Below are positions 35,081 through 45,063 of a DNA stretch of 64,000 bases, in pieces. This stretch comes from Calonectria ilicicola (Eukaryota > Ascomycota > Sordariomycetes > Hypocreales > Nectriaceae), in the NCBI GenBank assembly GCA_020809705.1, contig CP085832.1, positions 2,790,001 to 2,854,000 on the forward strand, given 5' to 3'. The notes beneath the pieces are model-generated. The model was not told where the DNA came from. It ran no database searches and was given only the letters and a program-made list of their open reading frames with translations. The translations under genes were made by a program, and so were the position numbers. Each line of letters starts with the position of its first letter. Position 1 is the first letter of the stretch.

Positions 35081-37595
35081 CTAGTTTAGGGTTGACTCGA
35101 GCGCCAAAACCTGTGAGATGAATCCTTGGTCAGTTTACTGGCATATCATAATTAATTTTGTAGACAACTCACCAAAGCGGTTCGGCAAGGAACATAGATA
35201 TGAGTCCAGTTTTTGCGCCCATTCCACTCCATCGGAGTTGTGAAGAAGCGAGTCTCTGTATCAATCCGATTGTGTCCTCCCACATCTGACGAGTCAGTGT
35301 TAAGGACGATTCGATACGTCCCGGCTACATCAACACCAATTCGGTAATCGCTGAAGCTTTCGTTTGGATGAAAGTTGAAAACAAAGACAAGCCCTGCTCT
35401 TTCAAACACGATGACTTTGTCTCCCTCGTGCTTGAGTGAGATGTAGGCTTGAGGCGCAGGTAGCCACTTATATTTAGCCTCAGTCGTATTCATCAGCCGG
35501 TCGAAGTTGTTGAGATACTGGTATCGTAGGAGATGGTCTTCCGTCAAATTGAGCTGACGTCGGGCGTACCAGAATGAGTTGTTATTTCCCTCTCGAGGGA
35601 AATCCAGCCATTCAGGGTGCCCAAATTCATTGCCCTCAAAGTTGAGATAGCCTTCGCCACCCAGCCCATGAGTCAAAAGGCGAATCATTTTATGAAGTGC
35701 CATACCTCGGTCAATTACGGGGGTCAGTGGTGAGAGAGTTGACATGTTAGTGTATAGCTCGGCATCACACAGATGCATCATCAGAGTCTTGTCGCCAACC
35801 AAGCTAGAGAAGTTAGGGTTCGAGCTTCTCGAGTCGCACAAATTTGGGAGACTTACGCTTGGTCATGACTCTCGCAGTAGGCAATCGTTTTCTCTCCATG
35901 TCGACGATTTGTAAGGGTATGACATATGTTCCCGATATCCCAGCCTTCGTCCTTTACCTCTTTCAAAATCTTGATCCACATATCTGGGATGGCCATTGCA
36001 AGGCGGTAGTCAAATCCTACACCTCCAAGTGACAATGGAAGACACAAAGCTGGCATTCCCGAGACATCTTCAGCAACAGTGATACAATCCGGGTACAGTT
36101 TGTGAAGCATCTCGTTAGCCAGCATGAGGTAAACGACAGCCTCTTCCTCTACCTCAGGGCCAAAGTACTCGTGGTAACCACCAGAAAACCCACTAATTGT
36201 GTCAGAAAAGCGAAAAAAAAAAAAAAAAGAATACAAGGCCACAACTTACGTTCCCATGCCATGGTGAATGTATAGCATGCTGGTGACACCATCAAAGCGG
36301 AAACCGTCAAATTGGTATTCATCCATCCAAAACCGTAAGTTGCTAAGAAGAAATCGTAGAACTTCATGATGGCCGTAGTTAAAGAGTCTGCTGTCCCACC
36401 GGTCGTGATTGCCCTTGCCACCACTGTGGAAATACTGGTGATCGGTACCATCAAAATGGTTGATACCATCAAGCACATTCTTTGATGCGTGACTATGAAC
36501 CACATCAAGAAGAACCACAATGCCAAGGCTGTGGGCTGTGTCGATAAGCTCCTTCAGGTCCTCTGGGGGCCCATACCGGCTGCTGGCAGCAAAAAAGTTA
36601 TTGATCTGGTAGCCGAAACTAGCATAGTAAGCGTGCTCCATGACAGCCATTAATTGGATTACATTATAGCCAAGGTTGTGAATCCTGGGAAGCATGTTCT
36701 GTGTGAACTCTTTGTATGTCGCAACACGTTGCTCTGGACTGGAGATGCCGACGTGGGCCTCGTATACACGAGCGCTCTGGGGCTTCGGAGGTCGCGGGTG
36801 CTTGAACTGGTACTTTTCCGAAGCTGGAGGATTCCAGAAACGGGCATCATACACAGGCGAGACAGACAGATCTTGCGTGACATACTTGATCCAGGCAGGT
36901 AGTCGATCGGCGCGCTCACCGTTTGGAAAGTCAAAAGAAATCTAGGAAAGTTAGTGGATGTTGTTGGTGACCGTTGTTGGATCGAACCTTAAGTTTGGAG
37001 TTGTGCGGGATCGCGGGCTGTCCATTTTGGGGGGGAATTGTGATTTCAAAAACTCCAAAGCTGTTCTTCTTCATGGGGTGGGTCGTGCGATCCCAATTAT
37101 CTAGGGTGCGTGTAAGCTAAGTTTTCGGCGTGGCAGAGGATTAAAACCCACTAAAGTCTCCAATGAGATAGGCAGCAACGGCATTAGGTGCCCATTCCCG
37201 ATAGATGACGTTTTGGTTCTTGTCAACGTTGAAACCGAATTTTTCAGTGCCCTATACACCTGTGAGCAAGATGCAGCTTCGAGTCTTGTCGCGCGTCGAG
37301 GAGTATTACCCTGCTAAACTTTTCCAGACCACCTTCAGTATCATTGATGGTCTTGATCCATTCATGAGCCTTTGCGTACCGCCTCTTCAGAGTACCGCTG
37401 AATGGAGACAGCCAGGGGTCGAGAGCGATGACGCCTAGAGGGCGGGGTTGTCAGTACTGTCTCTGGCCACTTCAGATCATCACATGTCAAGTTGGACTGA
37501 CCTGTACCGTCATTGGGTACCTCATTGCCCAGGCCCGAGTCGTTGGAACGACCAATTGCCAGCTGATCAGATGCGGATTGAACAATTGCGGCCAT
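35081..37595 (-). CDS. glc3: 1,4-alpha-glucan (glycogen) branching enzyme
   Basis: Spliced CDS complement(join(35081..35110,35173..35803,35857..36192,36250..36941,36988..37100,37152..37251,37310..37434,37502..37595)), 706 residues. The enzyme cuts alpha-1,4 glucan chains and rejoins them by alpha-1,6 links in glycogen synthesis. It is a GH13 protein: N-terminal carbohydrate-binding module ([21 protein letters not shown]), then the catalytic barrel with [21 protein letters not shown] (nucleophile Asp about 361), [10 protein letters not shown] (acid Glu about 416) and ESHDQALVGDKT. The C-terminal beta domain ends [17 protein letters not shown]. The last exon is only 30 nt. At exon 1 I chose the GTCAGT donor, which gives [13 protein letters not shown], over the earlier GTACAG. 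One intron contains a 16-base A run (T run on the coding strand) before its acceptor. Confidence 0.95.
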
Positions 37596-38882
37596 GATGA
37601 AAGCTGTGAAGAGCCTGACGCTGTGGTGGCGAGAAGAAAAGGGGTGGTCGGTTGACTAGAGGCGGGGTACTCGGCGAGGTAGTGTTGTGAGCTTCAGCTT
37701 TTAAATGTTGAGCTGAGTGGAACAGTGGCAAGCGCCCAAGAGTCTGGACCACGCAAAGCTCTGTTGCCAGGAAAACCAGGAAAGGGAGGGAAATGAAGGA
37801 GAATAGTGGAAATGAAGAGCTCTGGAACGAAAATACTGGGGAGATGGAACATTTAAGAGGTGGGAGGGGGAGGGGATTGGTGAGATCCAAGACCTCGACC
37901 TCCCATCCTACCTCCCTTAGTAACTCTACCTGATACTTTGGGGAGCTTTATCGATAAAGCGCGACTAGGACTGGGATGACGTCGGGGATGCGCTCAGATT
38001 CCGCTCAGATTCCCAACATCTGTGGTACGTACCATTTCCCAGTACGTCGCCAGGCATTGCTGCTATACCTGAGGGATGGTGTGTGTTATCGCGTGCACTG
38101 TGCCACACTGACCCTCGCCAATGCAAGTGCAGGACGACGGACTCTGACGTGATCCTGTCGGGTTTTGCCACTACCTGTTGCTTGACTGGATGTAGCAAGA
38201 TGCGCAGTCTAAAGTACATCCATCGGTACGAGATAACTAGCGGCCAAACTAAGCAAACTGATATCTGTAAGTAATTGTTAGCTGCAGTGAGTACGGGGCG
38301 CAAGATGGGTTGCTTGTTGCTCCCCCACAAACGGTGGCCCTGTTTCCCGAGTTTTCCGCGGGAATTACTACGAGGTTTCATTCTCCGGTCATGCATGCAT
38401 CAAACCTCTCCATAAGTAGCCATGTTGAGTCGCCTTAGTGGTTGGAAATTTCTCCGAGGGATCGCTCACTGCCATTGAACTGGCAAGTTGTCTATGAGCG
38501 AGAAGAGATGGAGGAGTTCCCCGCGGGAAATTATGCCGATAGCGGCGAACCGCGCCCGGCGGTCATAGCTTCCGAGACCATCGACTCACCAAAGCTCAAG
38601 AGTCCCAATCACATATAAGCACGCCAATATGTACATCATGATTATATTTCATTTATGTTGTAGACTTCCACGTTTAGCTCAGGGAGCTGCAAACGTATCG
38701 CATCCCGGTGTGGCACGATAAGCTTCCCACCAGAGCTCACGGCCACTCACCCACCATACCTTAAGCCGTTGCCACCCCCCGCACCAGTATCTCGTCATCA
38801 TCATCATCGCTTCTGTTTTTGACAGTCGATCTGGTCGTCAGTCGTCTGTTTCTTTGCGCTGAGGCCCTAGTATGTGATTGGG
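37596..38882. promoter_or_regulatory. Divergent promoter region glc3 / mcx1
   Basis: 1.3 kb between divergent genes. No ORF is convincing. It contains a small direct repeat (CTCAGATTCCGCTCAGATTCC, about 37990) and CAT repeats at 38795-38808. The nearest sequence to mcx1 includes a start-stop ATG TGA (38872). Confidence 0.5.
38872..38877 (+). promoter_or_regulatory. Start-stop element (ATG TGA) before mcx1
   Basis: ATG immediately followed by TGA lies 5 nt before the mcx1 ATG at 38883. If transcribed, ribosomes initiating there would stop at once and could stall or reinitiate on the main ATG. Confidence 0.4.
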
Positions 38883-40722
38883 ATGCGTGCAACAATGTTG
38901 CCCTTGGTTAGGGTGGTGCCTTTGGCGCCCAAGGCTCGTCTCGCTGCCCTCTCGAGACTGGCTGGACCAGCCCCCCCCACGCGATTCCACCCACACTGCC
39001 GATACCTCTCCCTCTCACGATCTCTTGCTGCTGCCAGACGCACCGGCGACTTCAACTCAGGCTTTACCGGAAGCTATGATCCATCCACCGACCCGGGGCG
39101 AGGCCCCATGTTTACAAAGCCCAATTTTGGCGTTCCGCAATTCTATCCCCGCGATCTAAAGAAACGGGTAGATGATTACGTGGTTGGCCAAGACCGGGCG
39201 AAGAAGTCCATTTGCTCCACCATTTTCAATCATTATCAAAATCTCCGCCGTCGCCATCAACATGACCATGAGGAGCGGAATAGACGAGATAAGATTATGC
39301 GACAACAGTTTGCCAGGGACAGGGAACTGCATCAAAAACGCCGCGAGATGCACTCTGGTGAGGGTCAGCGTGTGCCTGGTTATATGCCTGCGCAATACGC
39401 AGCTGACAGTTTTCAAGAAGAGTTCGAGTCCGTCCGTCATCTTTATGAAAACCAAGACTTTGGGAACGATGCTGTCGACCATCTCTATCAACCTGAAGAT
39501 ACATCCACCCCTCAACCTGTCAAAATTGACAAAAGCAACCTACTGTTGATCGGCCCAACTGGTGTTGGTAAAACATATATTCTCGAGTGGGTCTAATCAT
39601 CAATACCTCTTGGTGCTATTTGCTAACAAAAGTAGAACTCTAAGCAAGAAAATCAATGTTCCGTTCTCTATTTCTGATTGTAACTCCTTCACACAAGCTG
39701 GGTACATTGGTCAAGATGTTGAGACTTGCATCGAAAGACTTCTTATTGAATCGAATTATGATATTAAAGCCACCGAGCATGGAATTATTGTTCTGGATGA
39801 GTTTGATAAGATTGCCCGGAGGGAGACAACCACCGGTCGAGATGTTGGCGGTGAGGGTGTGCAGCAAGCCTTGTTGAAGCTAGTCGAGGGTACCAAGGTT
39901 ACCATTAATGTCAAGGAGAACCGCTCGTCTAGATCGGCGCCACCCATCACCACAAACTACAATTCTTCCGGTCCACCATCCTCTTCCTCACAGGGTAACC
40001 CTCCTGGTGGCAAGGTGGACCAATACACAATTGATACGAGAAATATTTTGTTCGTCTTTTGCGGCGCATTTGTCGGGTTAGACAAAGGCATTCTGAGGCG
40101 AATGACAAAACCAACGATGGGCTTTGGCGGAGAGGTTCGAGGACGCTCGTCGACATCTGGCAAGCAGGTTCTTCCACCAGAAACATATACTCATCTCCCT
40201 CATCATAACTCACAATCAGCACCCTCCTTTACACCATTAGATTTGGTCACTCCAGCGGATCTCCAGGCCTTTGGCTTCATCCCTGAACTCATTGGTCGGC
40301 TACACAATATCTGTGCTCTAAGTCCTCTATCGGTAGATGATCTTTTTCGCATCTTGACAGAGCCTCGCAACAGTCTTGTTGCCCAGTACACAGCCCTCTT
40401 CGAGACCTACCCTTCGCGCCTTTACTTTACTGAGAAAGCATTGTACGCTGTGGCGCAGAGGGCCGCTGTCTCGGAAACGGGCGCCCGAGGCCTCAAGATG
40501 GAAATGGAACGGGTGCTTGCCGAGCCCATGTTTGATGCTCCTATGCCCTACGTGCTCATCACCGAGGCATGTGTAAACGGAACTGAGAAAGCCCTCTATT
40601 GGGGCAAAGACGGTCGATTCGAATTAGACAGGCGAATGGAAGAGGAGGAAATTAATCCCAGGAAAATGGAGCCATCAGATACCTTTGAGCATTATAGGGA
40701 AGCCGGCCAGAGTGGCGGCTGA
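38883..40722 (+). CDS. mcx1: Mitochondrial ClpX-type unfoldase (Mcx1)
   Basis: Spliced CDS join(38883..39586,39636..40722), 596 residues. Mitochondrial ClpX is an AAA+ unfoldase; it activates 5-aminolevulinate synthase in yeast and, where ClpP exists, feeds a ClpXP protease. The N-terminus (MRATMLPLVRVVPLAPKARL) is a basic presequence. The N-terminal zinc-binding domain of bacterial ClpX is absent, as usual for Mcx1. Visible motifs are Walker A GPTGVGKT at about 225-232, NSFTQAGYIGQDVE, Walker B IIVLDEFDKIARR near 285, and the sensor region FVFCGAFVGLDKGILRRM. A MGFG loop at about 396-399 sits where ClpP-binding ClpX proteins have IGF. The intron (39587..39635) restores TYILETLSKKINVPFS. Confidence 0.93.
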
Positions 40723-41042
40723 CAGTTTTGTAATTATGAATTAAGGGAACGGGCCATGTGGCATATGGATTCGCTTGGAATGATTGGGGGATTTTCTAGG
40801 TGACGAGGCAGACAGCAGCGTTGACACAATTCAAGAGCAATTGCAAAGACAAGCGACAATTTTCAAACAGACTCGGCTCGGGTTCCGTTCTTGTAGTACA
40901 GTATTTACACCAAGGCTTAATTCCTCTGGAGTCACCTCGAAACCCCCACCATACCCATGCTCCAAAGACCTTTTACACACGGATACGTCTCCATGAGTCA
41001 CCCCATCTTCTAGCACAAAGGAAAAGAGGTTGTGTGTCGAAT
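40723..41042. other. Convergent intergenic region mcx1 / cox5
   Basis: 320 bp of 3' sequence between convergent genes. No gene supported. Confidence 0.6.
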
Positions 41043-41934
41043 TTAGTTGCCCTTGGGAGGGGACTGGACCATACCCTTGCCGCTGTAGCCGGGGGCAGTG
41101 ATACCGGTGAAGGGATCGGATTTTTGGTTCTGCAGAAGGCTGGGTTAGTCGGGGATGTTGTCGAGTGAAATTGATATTCTGGTCGGGACCCACCTTGAGG
41201 AACTCGTTGCTCTGCTCCTGGTACTCCTGGGACATAGTGTAGGGAACGGGCTTAGCCAAGAATCGGATGACGCCGAAGAGAGCGAGACTGGCACCGAGAC
41301 CGATGGCGACGCCCCAGGCAACGCGGGCGTTGGTTCCGGGAGGGTCAACGGCACGGGGGCCGTGAGGGCCGAAGGCAATCCAGTAAGCTGTTGGGACAGT
41401 GCGAGTTAGTTATCTAGATATGCTACACCATTGGACAACGTATGGGAGGGGAGGGGAGCATTTGGGCGAGTCAATGCATAGCAGCTGCTCATCATAAAAG
41501 TGATGAATTTGACAAGATAGTGCAATTGACTTCTAGAAATGCCCCGCATGGGGTTGAGATGTGCATTGGGAGATTTATGGAGTGAATTGATCCTGAGGGA
41601 GGGTGTTGTGGCGGAATGGAATGCGTAGTGCTGCGATTGTGGGTGATGAGGCAGCGGATGATGGTTCCTCTCGGCTCGGCGGGAGGTATTTTCGTGTGGA
41701 CGTACCGGCCTTCTTCTCCTGGAGAGTGAGCTCGTTCCAGTTAACCTGCATGCGGTCACGGAGAGCCATCCAGAGGTCAGCCTGCTCCTGGAGAGGCATA
41801 CCCTCCCATCGCTTCTCGATGTTGGCGAGGGTAGGGTTGGAGATGGCGTGAGTTGAGGCAGCTCGGGAGGCGAGGGCAGGCGAGCTGCGCACTAGGCTCT
41901 TGCGCAGCAGGTTGGACGCCTGTGTGCGCAACAT
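41043..41934 (-). CDS. cox5: Cytochrome c oxidase subunit 5 (mammalian subunit IV family)
   Basis: Spliced CDS complement(join(41043..41129,41194..41387,41706..41934)), 169 residues. This nuclear subunit of respiratory complex IV sits in the mitochondrial inner membrane with one transmembrane helix. MLRTQASNLLRKSLVRSSPA is the presequence. RWEGMPLQEQADLWMALRDR is the conserved matrix segment. AYWIAFGPHGPRA precedes the membrane helix (WGVAIGLGASLALFGVIRFL, residues about 100-122), and the tail ends KGMVQSPPKGN. The first intron is 318 nt, much longer than others in this window. The junctions give KKAAYWIAFG and NEFLKNQKSDPF. It is convergent with mcx1. Confidence 0.93.
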
Positions 41935-42605
41935 TGTGACGGATTGTTTTGCGAAGGGGAGGAGCTCGTGAGGCGGGATTAATTGAGGGTGCTCGAGAGC
42001 AAGATCGCAAAGCGGACGACGTGCGGGTCGAAGGAGTGAGAGAGGTTCGTCAGGCGAGGTTTATTGCTGGCGAGTTCGAGCCGGAGCAAATTCGAGCAAT
42101 CGTATGATGGACCCCGTGCAGGCTGCCCGGAAGATACTCGGCTAGACGGCTGACTTTACTCAATTGGTGCTGATCACGTGAAATCTGTCATCCGCTTTGC
42201 CGAATTGGGGACAAGTGGTGACCATTGTGAATTTAATATCATTTCATTGGCTGCAAGAATGGCGGCAGGATCGTGAATTGGGCCTCGTCAAGCCTCAGAC
42301 CACTTCTTTTAAATGTGCAATTGCAACTAATGATCACTGAAGATAAGCAGAAAACACATCGGTGCATTGTCAATTACAACTCGATCGAGCAATCTCACAA
42401 CTATTGTTGTTTTTAATTCCGGTTTGTTACTTCTTTTTATCCCACAAAGCACAAGATTAGAAATTTTGTTTCATTTCTGTCTACGTCAGTGACATGTATG
42501 TAATCTAAGTTCAACAAACACCTGATCTTTCCCTGTACAAACGTGGGGCACCGCCATTAATAAGGCTACGCCTCTCAGAATTACCGCTCTTTCATCTCAA
42601 AGCGC
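41935..42605. other. Intergenic region cox5 / MFS transporter
   Basis: 670 bp containing the cox5 promoter and the MFS gene 3' UTR. No gene supported. Confidence 0.6.
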
Positions 42606-44376
42606 TTAAAACTGCACGTCCAAGAAATTGTGCTTCCGGATTCTCTCGCCATATTTTAGGAAGATGACTGGCACCGGAATCATAGCCACGGCAATGAACG
42701 CGAGGAGAGATGTTCCCCACCCATACCCCAGCACATCGTACATTTTTCGTCCCGCCAGTGGCAGAAGCGCTCCTAAAAGTGAACGGATAACAGTGCTGGC
42801 AGCCACTGCGGATGCTGCGTATTGGACATAGGCATCGACCAAGTAAACTGTGGTTCCCATCTATCAGATGTTAGCTCCTATTTTCGCGCTGCATTTACAC
42901 CAACAGGAGAGGCCGTGTTGTTTACCATGCCGCATATCATTCCGAGACCAAGAAATGATGTTCCAATAATGGGTAAAATCCAATGATCATTCTTCTCAGC
43001 CGTCCATCCATATATAAAAAGCCCCAAAGGTATACTAAATGATCCAATGATCAGAACTGGCAGGCGATACTCCGGCTTTGGATCTCCTCCGTTCTTCTTA
43101 GTTAGTCGACGCGTAAGGGAATCGACAGTTGCACCAGTGAAAAACACCCCAATAACCGAACCCACACCGAGGCCTATGTAAGAGAGCCCCACTGCTCCGG
43201 TGGAAAATCCGTATTGTTCCTCGAAAAGTACAGGCTGGGCCGTGAAAATAAGATATAAATACCCGTAGACAATAGCCATATAGAAGGAGAGCAGGAACAC
43301 GATAGGAGAAAATAACAGCATTTTGGTTGGTCGAACTATCGCCACTCTGAATAATTCCTTAGTGTTCTGTCCCATATCAAGAGCAGATCGAAGCTTCATA
43401 TTTCCGGTTTCCTTTTGGAGCCTCTTTGTCTTTTTCTGGAGGATAGTGTAAGCATATGTTTCACGCATGAAGATGAAGTTCGTGATGGTTATGCTGCCGG
43501 ACTAGGATGATGGATATAGTAAGCGGAGGTATCCTCAAGAGCTGTGGTATTTTAATCTTACCACTATTGCTACCACCCAGAACGACCAGCGCCAATCTTT
43601 TCCTTGAGTCAAATACCCTCCCGCTGAAATAGAAATGGTTTAGCTTGACCAACTTTCGAATATATATATATCTTTAAAGACTTACCGATCGGCCCAATAA
43701 TGGGGCCAGTAATAGGACCCAGGATCCAAGATGACATTGCAAGGCCTCGTTTCTCACCCGAGATCATATCGGCTAATGTACCTGCTCCAAGAGTGAGCGG
43801 ACAACAACCTGCAAGGCCAGCTAGCAGTCTCAGAACAATAAGGCCACCAAGATTAGGAGCCTTGGCGCATCCAATGTTAAAGATGACAAATAGCACGTTG
43901 CAAACGTTGTAAATGTGTAATCGACCGTACATTTCAGACAATGGCGCAAGTACCAGTGGGCCAAAACAATAACCCAAAAGATACACAGAGACTATAAATG
44001 AGGCAAGTTCCTCATTGGTTGAGTGAAACTCGGCCATGACTTGTTCGATGCCAGGTGCGAAAATGGACGACGCCAGGGGGCTGCATGAAGTCAGAGATTC
44101 ATCATGTGGGAAACCTGCAGGTTTTATTATTACTAACGTGACGAAAGTGATAGAAGATACTAGGCAGACAGTCATGACCTTCCTTCTCTTTGACCAGTTC
44201 ATTGGGTTTTCTGGATCATCTGGTCCATCCCAGTCCACGATATCAGGGTTCGGAGGTGAAGGTTTTTCAGCTTTGAATGACTTCAATCCTGTTTCGATAT
44301 CTTTTTCTTGTTCATTGTTGGCTGGTGCGATGGTACTGGTGCTCCCAGAACGATACTGAGTGTCGGTAATTGTCAT
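42606..44376 (-). CDS. MFS transporter, DHA1 (drug:H+ antiporter) type
   Basis: Spliced CDS complement(join(42606..42860,42926..43501,43562..43623,43686..44080,44138..44376)), 508 residues. This is a plasma-membrane proton-coupled exporter of the 12-helix DHA1 family, by sequence class. It has a hydrophilic N-terminus with VDWDGPDDPENPMNWSKRRK, typical of the fungal Flr1/Tpo-like branch. Other features are VTPLASSIFAPG in the first helix region, LSEMYGRLHIY (motif A), and RLLAGLAGCCPLTLGAGTLA followed by a Gly/Pro-rich GPITGPIIGPIAGG (motif C, antiporter signature). Four introns are all short and in frame. The substrate is unknown. It is divergently paired with a Zn2Cys6 regulator across 687 bp, which suggests local control. 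Confidence 0.9.
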
Positions 44377-45063
44377 TGCGTATAAGTCGCTTCACGGTGG
44401 CCGAAAAGACGTAATTCTTCTCCTCTCGACACCTCATATATTGTATAATAAATATTAGTGGTCCAAAAAGACCCAAAACAGAGTTCCTAGAAGTTCTCAC
44501 TCTAGAAAAAATACCCCAGAGGACACAATAGAGAAATGAGGGGGGGCTAACATTTTATAGCCCACGTCTGCTACCCGTAGTCTTGGGAAAGCTGACCCTT
44601 GGGTGGCACATGGCGCTATCTTTAAGATTACCCAATACAGAATCAGACTACACTCGGCCTTTTTGATGCTTATGTCCGAGGATTGCAGGGTCGAGTTGGT
44701 TGCATTAAACCACAGGTCCGTCGTCATTGGCAGACCTTCGAGACTGGGTTGGCTGAGGTGTAGACAGATCCTTGGCCCAAAACCAATATACAATCCGCTA
44801 GGCGCGCTATAAATGGTGATGTTCTCTTCTTAGATCATAATTACCAAAAATTTCCTTCACAGTGAGTGTTGTGGTGTTGCCGAAGACGATCGGGCGACTC
44901 TGGGGTAGGGAGGGTCTGGGCCCGCGGATCCTCCGCCCCCCATGGAAACTCCGCGGGTTTTAAACAAGTATTCTCCTCCGCCTCCCGCTCTTACAACTCC
45001 CCGAGCCTTGGTCGACAGCTCACAATATACGAGCCTCCTAATTTTCGTATTTTACTAGCAGAA
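44377..45063. promoter_or_regulatory. Shared divergent promoter, MFS transporter / Zn2Cys6 regulator
   Basis: 687 bp between the two start codons. Two CCGCGG palindromes lie at 44932-44937 and 44951-44956, 19 bp apart. CGG/CCG half sites are what binuclear zinc-cluster proteins usually bind, so these are candidate operators (inference). They lie in the presumed 5' leader or core promoter of the regulator gene. Confidence 0.4.
44942..45058 (+). promoter_or_regulatory. Upstream ORF (38 codons) before the Zn2Cys6 regulator
   Basis: ATG at 44942 opens METPRVLNKYSPPPPALTTP and runs to a TAG at 45056-45058, five bases before the regulator ATG at 45064, in another frame. If the transcript starts upstream of 44942, this uORF would reduce regulator translation. 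Confidence 0.35.
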
